Of a DNA stretch of 47,316 nt, positions 8,230 to 19,207 are shown one piece after another. How positions within the stretch are numbered: the first letter of the stretch is position 1; each line of letters starts with the position of its first letter. Under the pieces are notes generated by a model. That model had not been told where the DNA came from. It searched no databases and was given only the letters and a program-made list of their open reading frames with translations. Source of the DNA: Natronospirales bacterium (GTDB taxonomy: Bacteria > Pseudomonadota > Gammaproteobacteria > Natronospirales > JAIVGZ01). The position numbers were made by a program, and so were the translations under genes. The stretch spans positions 1 to 47,316 of the forward strand of contig JAIVGZ010000038.1 in assembly GCA_020201335.1 (NCBI GenBank), given 5' to 3'.

Positions 8230-9627
8230 GTAAATCGCAATCCAGCTGAACAGGAATCCGGGCACGAGCTCGTACAGGTCGAAGATGCCGCCCGGGCCGC
8301 CCGACAGCATCTCCCACACAACCACCGTGATGCCACCGGTCAGGATGCCGGCGAGCGCAGCGCGGCCGGTCATCCGCTCCCAGTACAGCGACAGAATGAT
8401 TGCCGGGCCGAACGCGGCGCCGAAACCTGCCCATGCATACGCGACCAGGTCGAGTACGCGGCTTTCTGGGTTCAGCGCGAGCACCCACGCGACGCCCGCA
8501 ATCGCGAGCACCGCAAAGCGGCCGAGCCACAGCGTTTTGCGGTCGTCGGCCGCGCGGCTGATCATGCCGCGGTAGACATCCTCGGTCAGCGCCGACGAGG
8601 CCACCAGCAGCTGCGCTTCGGCTGTGCTCATGATTGCTGCGAGAATTGCGGCAAGCAGCACGCCGGTGACGAGCGGGTGGAACATCAACTCGGCCATCCG
8701 CATGAACACCGTCTCGGTCGCCGCACCTTCGAGGCCGGGAACCAGGCCGACGCCGACGATACCAATCACGAGCGCCGACCCCAGGCACAGCGCTGTCCAG
8801 CTGACCGCGATGCGCCGCGCCTGCGGGAGCGCCGCTTCGTCTCGAATCGCCATGAACCGGATGATGATGTGTGGCTGGCCGAAGTAACCAAGCCCCCAAC
8901 CCACCAGCGAGAGCAGCGCGATGAGGCCCATCGTCGCGCCGCCGCCAGCGTTGAACGGGTCGAGCAAATCGGGGTGTTGTGCACCGAGCGCGGCAAAGCC
9001 ACCGTCCAGCGCCATAGAACCTGCGACTGCAATCACCACCAGCGCCAACAGCATCAAGAGGCCTTGAAACAGGTCAGCCCAGCTGATTGCAAGGAAGCCG
9101 CCGAAGAAAGTGTACAGCACGATCGACAGCGCGCCCGCCGCGACCGCCCAGTGATACGGCAGCTCGAACACGATTTCGAAGAGCCTGCCGGCGGCGACGA
9201 GGCCGGAGCTCGTGTAGAAAGTGAAGAAGCCGAGGATCATCGCCGCGGCGACAAGGTTCAGCGCGCGCCGAAAATCCGGGAAGCGCCGCGAGAAGTACGC
9301 GGGCAGCGTCAGCGCGTCATCAAGCGCCTCGGTGCGGCGCCGTAGCGGACCGGCAACCACACGCCAGTTCACCCAGGTACCGACCAGCAGGCCGAGCGCC
9401 ATCCACCCGGCTCCCAGACCCGCGGCGTACGCGAAGCCCGGCAGGCCGAGCATCAACCAGCCGCTCATGTCGGATGCGGAAGCGGCCAGCGCGGTGACCC
9501 AGGTGCCGAGGCGGCGCCCCCCGAGCAGGTAGTCGGACAGGTTCGCGGTCCGCGACCACGCATACACCGCGATTCCGAATAGCACAATTAGGTAACCGCC
9601 GAACGAAATCGCAATCGATGATGTCAT
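8215..9627 (-). CDS. putP: Sodium/proline symporter PutP
   Basis: Sodium:solute symporter (SSS family) for L-proline uptake, 470 residues. Signatures: SDYLLGGRRLGTWVTALAAS, ASDMSGWLMLGLPG (Na+ site in TM2), FYTSSGLVAAGRLFE, YTFFGGFLAISWADLFQG, GYFGQPHIIIRFMAI and AAIMSTAEAQLLVASSAL. The ATG at 9627 is preceded by GGAGAG at good spacing. An in-frame GTG at 9639 abuts a REP element and is less likely. The C-terminus stops after FSWIAIYLVTK, about 30 residues earlier than E. coli PutP, within the overlap with nhaC. It could be a natural short tail. A related SSS substrate cannot be excluded, but the TM2 and TM8 motifs fit PutP well. Confidence 0.9.
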   Translation of the reverse strand: MTSSIAISFGGYLIVLFGIAVYAWSRTANLSDYLLGGRRLGTWVTALAASASDMSGWLMLGLPGFAYAAGLGAGWMALGLLVGTWVNWRVVAGPLRRRTEALDDALTLPAYFSRRFPDFRRALNLVAAAMILGFFTFYTSSGLVAAGRLFEIVFELPYHWAVAAGALSIVLYTFFGGFLAISWADLFQGLLMLLALVVIAVAGSMALDGGFAALGAQHPDLLDPFNAGGGATMGLIALLSLVGWGLGYFGQPHIIIRFMAIRDEAALPQARRIAVSWTALCLGSALVIGIVGVGLVPGLEGAATETVFMRMAELMFHPLVTGVLLAAILAAIMSTAEAQLLVASSALTEDVYRGMISRAADDRKTLWLGRFAVLAIAGVAWVLALNPESRVLDLVAYAWAGFGAAFGPAIILSLYWERMTGRAALAGILTGGITVVVWEMLSGGPGGIFDLYELVPGFLFSWIAIYLVTK

Positions 9628-9639
9628 TTCGCTCTCCAC

Positions 9640-9665
9640 ATCGCGGCCAGAGGGCCGCTCCTACA
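9640..9665 (-). repeat. REP-type palindrome, family B
   Basis: Minus-strand reading TGTAGGAGCGGCCCTCTGGC continuing CGCGAT; stem GCGGCC/GGCCGC around CTCT. It lies between the isomerase gene and putP, ending one base before the alternative putP GTG. A fragment resembling half of another copy (GCACCGCTC) follows at 9669-9677. Confidence 0.88.
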
Positions 9666-9684
9666 CTGAAGCACCGCTCAACCG

Positions 9685-10440
9685 CTACTTTTTCTTCGCG
9701 GCCAGTTGGGCTAGAACGGCTTTCATCGTGCTTTGCGTTTCGTCGCTGAACCAGCGCTCGTTCATTGAATCGGCGAACGATGCCCCGACACGGTCGAACT
9801 CAGCGGCCAGGTCCGCGCGGCATAGCGCGCGCGTGTTGGTCATCGCCTTCGGCGGCAGCTTCAACAACGCCTCGCAGCGTGCGACAGCACGGGCGACCAC
9901 CTGGTCCGGCGGCACGAGCTCATCGACCAAGCCGATTCGCAGCGCCTCTTCCATCTGCACGAGCAGGCCACCGACGCACAGTCGCTCCGCCTGCCGTGCA
10001 CCAACGAGGCGCACCATCGCGGAATGGATCAGCGCGGGCATCGTCAGCCCGACCTGGACCTCGTTTACGCCGATAACGAATTCGCCTTCTGCACCGACGC
10101 GTTCGTCGCAGAAAATCGCCATCACCGCGCCGCCGGCGGGGCTATGGCCGGTGATTGCGGCGACGACCGGGATCGGCGATGTCGCCAGCGTACGGAGCAG
10201 CGATTGGAATGACTGCCAGAACTCGCCGAGTTGCGCGCGGTCCAGCGCGAGCAGCGCTTTCATGTCCAGTCCAGCCGAGAACAGGCCCGGGTTGCCGGAC
10301 AGGACAACTGCGCGCGCTTCGCTGGCTGCACCGGAAATAGCCGCATCCAGCGCTGCGACAAGTCCGGGGTCCAGTGCGTTCACCGGCGGCCGATTCATGT
10401 GGACTTCGCGTACCGCCCCGTGGTCAATCATCTCCAACAT
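9685..10440 (-). CDS. Delta3-Delta2-enoyl-CoA isomerase (crotonase superfamily)
   Basis: A 251-residue crotonase-fold protein. It shows VHMNRPPVNALD at the N-terminus, the first oxyanion-hole segment GLFSAGLDMKALL near residues 51-63, and the second at GHSPAGGAVMAIFCDERV near residues 98-115, then IGVNEVQVGL. The PAGGAVMA, CDER and NEVQVGL patterns resemble mitochondrial ECI1-type enoyl-CoA isomerase, used for unsaturated fatty acids in beta-oxidation, more than classical enoyl-CoA hydratase. The ATG at 10440 overlaps the end of truD by 17 bases and has an ideal AAGGAG ribosome site. It lies between truD and putP, where other gammaproteobacteria have surE next to truD, and so looks like a local addition. 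Confidence 0.8.
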   Translation of the reverse strand: MLEMIDHGAVREVHMNRPPVNALDPGLVAALDAAISGAASEARAVVLSGNPGLFSAGLDMKALLALDRAQLGEFWQSFQSLLRTLATSPIPVVAAITGHSPAGGAVMAIFCDERVGAEGEFVIGVNEVQVGLTMPALIHSAMVRLVGARQAERLCVGGLLVQMEEALRIGLVDELVPPDQVVARAVARCEALLKLPPKAMTNTRALCRADLAAEFDRVGASFADSMNERWFSDETQSTMKAVLAQLAAKKK

Positions 10441-11452
10441 CGAGGTCTCCTTCGAGCTCTTCTCCAGGCACCCGCCACTCTACCAGTTGGTCGAGCAGCG
10501 TGGTCGCGTAAGCACCGGACGGCAATTCGAACTCCAGCACCAGCGTGCCTGCATCGACGACGGTTGAAGTCAGCGCCCGGGGCATTACGCGGAACGAGCG
10601 GCGCTCCGCGTCGGCCACCCGCTCAAGCCCATCGGCGAGTGCGCGGTGTCGCGCGACGACCGCCTGCTCACACGCGGCTGCTTCGCCGGTAGCGTCGCTA
10701 CCGCCCTTACCCCACAGCGGCCCGCTGGGATGGATCTCGCCGGCGGCGCAGCGCGGTTCCAGCGTCGGGTCCGAGAAGTCGACGGCGAAGCGACTACCGC
10801 GTCCGTCGAGCATCATCACGTCGCCATCTATCGGCGTTGCCCAGGTCTCCGCGGCGATCCGCAGGTCGAGGATCGCGTTGAACACCGCGGCACGGGCCGC
10901 GGAAATAAGCATGCCGCGTTGCATGCGGTCACGTGGTTCGGCGCCGCCGGCAAACCAGCGCTGCGCGCGCAGCAAGTTGCGACCACCACGACCGAAGCGT
11001 TGCGGACCGAAGCGGTTAGGCACGCCGATAGCGATGCGCGGGACCGCCAGCGCCACGCTCGCAGCATTCTCGGTGAGTTCGCGGAGAACGATGCGGAAGC
11101 GATTACCGGCCAGCGCACCGCGCCGCAATTTACGTGAATGCCGGTGCAGTTCGAGCAATTCGACACCATCGACTTCGAAAGTATCGGGGTCGGGCTGCGC
11201 GTCCATGCAATGGATGCTGTACCACTGCTCGGTCACCGCGCGGCGGTCTTTCAGGCCGGCCCAGCTGACAGCGCGTGCCGGCACACCCGCCCAACGCGCA
11301 AGCTGCGTCGCGACCCACGGCGTATTCGCGTCGCGCTTGCGGATGCGCACCATCAGGTGCTCGCCTTGGCCGTCGGGCACTACCTTCGGTATTTCGACGA
11401 CGAGGAAATCGTCGGCGGTCTGGCGAATCAGCGCAGCCGGACGGTTAGCCAT
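10424..11452 (-). CDS. truD: tRNA pseudouridine(13) synthase TruD
   Basis: Converts U13 to pseudouridine in tRNA-Glu. The product of about 342 residues shows the TruD signature [17 protein letters not shown] (catalytic Asp in LKDR) near residues 65-81, and [17 protein letters not shown] near residues 145-161. The variable insertion domain lies between, and the end is [18 protein letters not shown]. Start: ATG at 11452, which overlaps the ispF stop by 8 bases; a TTG two codons earlier is also in frame. The neighbour order ispD-ispF-truD is standard for gammaproteobacteria. Confidence 0.96.
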   Translation of the reverse strand: MANRPAALIRQTADDFLVVEIPKVVPDGQGEHLMVRIRKRDANTPWVATQLARWAGVPARAVSWAGLKDRRAVTEQWYSIHCMDAQPDPDTFEVDGVELLELHRHSRKLRRGALAGNRFRIVLRELTENAASVALAVPRIAIGVPNRFGPQRFGRGGRNLLRAQRWFAGGAEPRDRMQRGMLISAARAAVFNAILDLRIAAETWATPIDGDVMMLDGRGSRFAVDFSDPTLEPRCAAGEIHPSGPLWGKGGSDATGEAAACEQAVVARHRALADGLERVADAERRSFRVMPRALTSTVVDAGTLVLEFELPSGAYATTLLDQLVEWRVPGEELEGDLDVGDD

Positions 11453-11924
11453 CGTCAATCAGCACCACGGCGAGCGCGCATAGCCCGTCGCCGCGGCCGG
11501 TGAATCCAAGCTGCTCAGTGGTTGTTGCCTTTACACTCACCGCACCGATGTCGATGCCGAGGTCTGCTGCGATGTTCGCGCGCATCGCGTCGGCGTGCGG
11601 CGCAACTTTCGGCGCTTGCGCGACGACCGTGATATCGACGTTTACTGTGCGCCAACCGCGCTCTGCCAGCAGCTCATTGCAGCGCCGCAACAGGCCACGG
11701 CTATCCGCACCGCGCCATGCGTCGTCGTTGTCAGGGAAGTGGCGGCCGATATCGCCGAGCGCCGCGGCGCCGAGCAGTGCGTCGCATAGCGCGTGGAGCG
11801 CCGCGTCGCCGTCGGAATGCGCTACCAGGCCGTGCGTGTGGGGAATGCGGACGCCACCGAGCACGATATGGTCGCCGGTTCCGAACGCGTGCACATCGAC
11901 GCCCTGCCCGATGCGGACGGTCAC
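11445..11924 (-). CDS. ispF: 2-C-methyl-D-erythritol 2,4-cyclodiphosphate synthase
   Basis: Fifth step of the MEP isoprenoid pathway, making MEcPP from CDP-ME-2-phosphate with CMP release. The 159-residue product carries [17 protein letters not shown] (metal ligands D and H), [29 protein letters not shown] and the C-terminal [19 protein letters not shown]. These are the IspF hallmarks and the length is normal. It starts at a GTG whose first four bases overlap the ispD stop (GTGA). The end overlaps truD by 8 bases. Confidence 0.97.
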   Translation of the reverse strand: MTVRIGQGVDVHAFGTGDHIVLGGVRIPHTHGLVAHSDGDAALHALCDALLGAAALGDIGRHFPDNDDAWRGADSRGLLRRCNELLAERGWRTVNVDITVVAQAPKVAPHADAMRANIAADLGIDIGAVSVKATTTEQLGFTGRGDGLCALAVVLIDDG

Positions 11925-12616
11925 CGTGTTTGCGCCCGCATCGCGAACAGCGCCTCTGCCATCACGAGGTCGTTGAGGGTTGTGATCTTCAGATTGGTCG
12001 CGCTGCCCCGCACGATAGTCGGCTTCATTCCGGCTTTCTCCATTGCCATCGCTTCATCGGTCACTTCGGGGCCCGCTCGCTCGAGCGCATCACGGAGCGC
12101 GCCGAGCCGGAACATCTGCGGCGTCATGGCGCGCCACAGCTTGTCGCGCGGAATGGTCTCGCTGACCATGCCGTCGTCGGCGTGCTTAATCGTATCGGCG
12201 ACCGGTACGCCCAAGAGCGCGCCGTGCCCATTTTGCTCGCTTTCGTGCACGAGTGCATTGAGGTCGTCACGCGACAGGAGTGGCCGCGCTGCGTCATGGA
12301 CCAGCACCCAGTCGTCCTCGCGTGCGGGGCCGTCGTGCAGCCACTGCAATGCGGCCGCAACCGACGCTGCGCGCGTCTCCCCGCCGACTACCGTGTGAAC
12401 CGGGGCCGCCGGCCGCCACAACCGCGCGAACCTGTCGTCGTCCGACGCGACAGCGACGACGATCCCGGCCAGCCGCTCGAGGCCATTGAAGCAGGCGAGC
12501 GCGTGCTCGAGCACCGTCTTGCCGGCGACCACTGCGTACTGCTTCGGCAAAGAAGCACCGAAGCGTTCCCCGCGGCCGGCGGCGGGGATCACAACCCAGC
12601 GGCGTGCGTTAGCCAT
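11921..12616 (-). CDS. ispD: 2-C-methyl-D-erythritol 4-phosphate cytidylyltransferase
   Basis: Third step of the MEP pathway: CTP plus MEP gives CDP-ME. The 231-residue product has the nucleotide-binding start [20 protein letters not shown], then [49 protein letters not shown] and the end [10 protein letters not shown] and [12 protein letters not shown]. Start ATG at 12616 lies inside the end of ftsB (8-base overlap); the longer open frame upstream is out of the family and crosses ftsB. In most proteobacteria ispD follows ftsB and is joined to ispF, as here. Confidence 0.97.
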   Translation of the reverse strand: MANARRWVVIPAAGRGERFGASLPKQYAVVAGKTVLEHALACFNGLERLAGIVVAVASDDDRFARLWRPAAPVHTVVGGETRAASVAAALQWLHDGPAREDDWVLVHDAARPLLSRDDLNALVHESEQNGHGALLGVPVADTIKHADDGMVSETIPRDKLWRAMTPQMFRLGALRDALERAGPEVTDEAMAMEKAGMKPTIVRGSATNLKITTLNDLVMAEALFAMRAQTR

Positions 12617-12914
12617 CGTCTCGGTCCTCATTCGTAACGGGTGTGGGTTCGACGACGTGGTAGAAGGTCTCGCCGTCGCGCACCATGCCGAGGTCCGCAC
12701 GCGCGCGCTCCTCGATTGCTGCAAGCCCACTCTTCAGGTCTTCGACTTCTGCGGCGAGGGCCGCATTACGCTCGGCAAGGCGCTCGTTTTCCAGCTGCTG
12801 TGCGCGCAACTCCTGATGCAACGACCATGCCTCCCGAGCCCCGCCGTCGGCGACCCACAACTGGTATTGCAGGACGAGCAGCGCGGCTGCAAGGATTCCG
12901 ATCAGCCAGCGCAT
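12609..12914 (-). CDS. ftsB: Cell division protein FtsB
   Basis: Small bitopic divisome protein that joins FtsL and FtsQ at the septum. The 101-residue product has an N-terminal membrane span (WLIGILAAALLVLQYQLWV), a Leu-rich coiled coil (LHQELRAQQLENERLAERN to VEDLKSGLAAIEERAR) and the conserved C-terminal ERARADLGMVRDGETFYHVV. The context eno-ftsB-ispD is the standard one. It starts 18 bases after the enolase stop. Confidence 0.93.
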   Translation of the reverse strand: MRWLIGILAAALLVLQYQLWVADGGAREAWSLHQELRAQQLENERLAERNAALAAEVEDLKSGLAAIEERARADLGMVRDGETFYHVVEPTPVTNEDRDDG

Positions 12915-12932
12915 TGGGTCACGAGGAAGGAC

Positions 12933-16771
<3,839 letters not shown>

Positions 16772-16802
16772 CTACGGTAACCGGGAGGCAATTGTACGCG
16801 TT

Positions 16803-18110
16803 TTAGCGGAGCACCGCCCGTACAGCCTGCTCGCCTTCGCTTGCGGCCCAGTCGGCGTCGACGAACAGGTCGCCGACCGCGACCAGCTGGTCGCCGGCAA
16901 ACAGGAACGGAATCCGCCCACGCCGCCACGGCGGCACGCCGGCTTCGGCAAGCAGGTCCTTGACCACTCGGTGTGGGCCGAGCGGATGCGTGCGCAGGCG
17001 CTCGCCGCCGGAGCGGAACGCCACGCGCAGGGTGACACCCGCCAGCTTCGCCGCTGCGATACCCTCTTTTGCGTGGGTTAGTTCGATAACCATAGATTTA
17101 TCGGGCAGTTGCAGCGCATTCTTGCCATCCCACGCGATAGCCCAGCCACTCTGCGGCTCGGGCTGCGGCCGTTCGGCAAAGAGCCTTCCTTGCCAACGTC
17201 TGAGGACCGCGCCCGGCCATTCGACCGTTGGTACTCGGTCGTCCCCGGCTTCGCGCAACTGCCGCTCCGCTTCGAGCAGCCGTTCATAAGGTGCAACCGG
17301 CAGGTCCAGGCGCGCGATCCATCGGCGCAATACATTGCGGGCGCGCACCGGGCCGAGCGCGCTAACGCCGTCGGCATCCAGCTCGGTCCCGTCGGACAGC
17401 GCTTCAAGGTCGAGGTCCGCGAACGCGGCAAGCAGCGTGTCCGCTTCTGCAGCGAGCGAAGCGCTGCGTGCGAGCGACTCTGCGACCGCGGGCCAGCGCT
17501 CGTGCAGCGCCGGCATGACCCGCTGGCGCAGGAAGTTGCGCGCCAGCCCGGTGTTCGCATTCGATGGGTCATCGATCCACTCGAGCGCGAGCTCTCGTGC
17601 CCAGGCCGCAAGCGTGTCTCGGCTGCAGCCAAGCAGCGGGCGCACCAGCAGGCCGGCTCCCAGTGGCGCCGACTCCGGCATTGCGGCGAGCCCGGCCGGC
17701 CCACTGCCACGCAACAGCGCGAGCAGCACGGTCTCCGCCTGGTCGTCGGCATGCTGCGCGGTCAGCAATCCCTCGTCGGGGTCGAGCTCCAGCGCGAACG
17801 CCGCGTAACGCGCGTCACGCGCAGCCGCTTCCGGACCGCTACCGCCGCGCGCATCCACCGCTACGCGCAGCACGGTACACGGGATGTCCAACGCCGCAGC
17901 GGTACGGATACAGTGCGTCGCCCACGCCGCCGAGTCCGCGTGCATGCCGTGGTCGACGTGCAGCGCTCGCAGCGCGTAGGGGTGCTCGTCGCGCAGGCTC
18001 GCCAGCGCATGTAGCAATACAGTGGAATCAAGCCCGCCGCTAAATGCGATGCACCAGCGCCGTCCGGGGTGTCGGTCGAGTACCGCGCGGACGTGGTCGG
18101 GGACCGGCAT
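16803..18110 (-). CDS. tilS: tRNA(Ile)-lysidine synthase TilS
   Basis: Adds lysine to C34 of the AUA-reading tRNA-Ile, changing its codon and amino acid identity. The PP-loop motif FSGGLDSTVLLHAL is near residue 22, followed by LRALHVDHGMHADSAAWA, LTAQHADDQAETVLLALLRGSGPAGLAAM and WIDDPSNANTGLARNFLRQRVMP. The C-terminal TilS domain includes GGERLRTHPLGPHRVVKDLLAEAGVPPWRR. I chose the ATG at 18110; a GTG at 18134 overlaps the accA stop (GTGA), but its ribosome site AAGGAG would run into the start codon. The product is about 435 residues, a normal length. Confidence 0.94.
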   Translation of the reverse strand: MPVPDHVRAVLDRHPGRRWCIAFSGGLDSTVLLHALASLRDEHPYALRALHVDHGMHADSAAWATHCIRTAAALDIPCTVLRVAVDARGGSGPEAAARDARYAAFALELDPDEGLLTAQHADDQAETVLLALLRGSGPAGLAAMPESAPLGAGLLVRPLLGCSRDTLAAWARELALEWIDDPSNANTGLARNFLRQRVMPALHERWPAVAESLARSASLAAEADTLLAAFADLDLEALSDGTELDADGVSALGPVRARNVLRRWIARLDLPVAPYERLLEAERQLREAGDDRVPTVEWPGAVLRRWQGRLFAERPQPEPQSGWAIAWDGKNALQLPDKSMVIELTHAKEGIAAAKLAGVTLRVAFRSGGERLRTHPLGPHRVVKDLLAEAGVPPWRRGRIPFLFAGDQLVAVGDLFVDADWAASEGEQAVRAVLR

Positions 18111-18130
18111 CACGGGACGGGGCCCTCGTG

Positions 18131-19087
18131 TCACTCCTTGAAGTTACCGAACGACATCAGCTTTTCGTAGCGCGCCGCGAGCAGCTCATCGAGCGGCATG
18201 TGCTCGACCTGATCCAGGCTCGCGGTCAACATCGCCTTCAGTGACTCGGCCATCGCTTCGGGGTCACGGTGCGCGCCGCCGAGCGGTTCATCGATGACCT
18301 CGTCAATCAACCCAAGCGAGTGCAGGCGCGTCGAGGTAATACCCATCGCGTGGGCGGCGTCGGCAGCTTTCTCGGCGCTCTTCCAGAGGATCGACGCACA
18401 GCCCTCGGGGGAGATCACCGAATAGATCGCGTACTGCATCATCATCATCCGGTCGCCGACGCCGATTGCCAGCGCCCCACCGGACCCACCCTCGCCGATG
18501 ACCGTGCACACCAGCGGTGTACGCAGATTCGACATCTCGAACAGGTTGCGCGCGATTGCCTCGCTTTGGCCGCGCTCCTCCGCGCCGATGCCCGGGTACG
18601 CGCCCGGCGTATCGATCAGCGTGATGATCGGCAGCGAGAAACGCTCGGCGAGCTTCATCACGCGCAGCGCCTTGCGATAGCCCTCCGGCTTCGGCATGCC
18701 GAAGTTGCGCTTCAGCTTCTCTTTCGTGTCGCGCCCCTTCTGGTGCGCGATCACCGCAACCGACCGACCATCGAGCCGCGCGAGCCCGCAGACGATCGCT
18801 GGGTCGTCGCGGTACGCGCGGTCGCCGTGCAGTTCCTGGAAGTCGGTGAAGATGCGCTGGATGTAATCGAGCGAATACGGGCGGTGCGGGTGGCGCGCGA
18901 GTTGCGCGACCTGCCAGGCCGTCAGGTTGGAAAAAATCTGCTTCGTCAGCGCGCGGCTTTTGTCCTGTAGCCGGGTGATCTCCTCGGAGATATTGACCTC
19001 GGAGTCATCACCAACGAAGCGCAGCTCTTCGATTTTCGCCTCCAGTTCGGCGATTGGCTGCTCGAAATCCAGGAAATTCATATTCAT
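18131..19087 (-). CDS. accA: Acetyl-CoA carboxylase carboxyltransferase subunit alpha
   Basis: Alpha subunit of the carboxyltransferase of acetyl-CoA carboxylase, the first committed step of fatty acid synthesis; works with AccD. The 318-residue product has [18 protein letters not shown], the crotonase-like core with [74 protein letters not shown] and [15 protein letters not shown]. It ends SFGNFKE. The position after dnaE is standard. Two near start codons exist (19087 and 19081); there is no strong ribosome site. Confidence 0.97.
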   Translation of the reverse strand: MNMNFLDFEQPIAELEAKIEELRFVGDDSEVNISEEITRLQDKSRALTKQIFSNLTAWQVAQLARHPHRPYSLDYIQRIFTDFQELHGDRAYRDDPAIVCGLARLDGRSVAVIAHQKGRDTKEKLKRNFGMPKPEGYRKALRVMKLAERFSLPIITLIDTPGAYPGIGAEERGQSEAIARNLFEMSNLRTPLVCTVIGEGGSGGALAIGVGDRMMMMQYAIYSVISPEGCASILWKSAEKAADAAHAMGITSTRLHSLGLIDEVIDEPLGGAHRDPEAMAESLKAMLTASLDQVEHMPLDELLAARYEKLMSFGNFKE

Positions 19088-19126
19088 TGGGGCAGTTTAC
19101 CGTAAGGCGCTCAAAAATCCCCAGCC

Positions 19127-19202
19127 ATCGCGGTGCGGAGCACCGCTCCTACACTGAAGGGACTCGGACGCCAATGTAGGAGCGGTGCTCCGCACCGCGA
19201 TT
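19127..19202. repeat. REPIN: two inverted family A palindromes
   Basis: Two complete family A copies in opposite orientation, at 19127-19153 (minus) and 19175-19202 (plus), separated by a 21-base spacer. The heads (TGTAGGAG) face each other across the spacer. This REP doublet form is the unit mobilised by RAYT transposases in pseudomonads and xanthomonads. It fills most of the 120-base gap between dnaE and accA and could fold as one long hairpin in the transcript. Nothing else is seen in the gap. Confidence 0.9.
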
Positions 19203-19207
19203 AAAGC

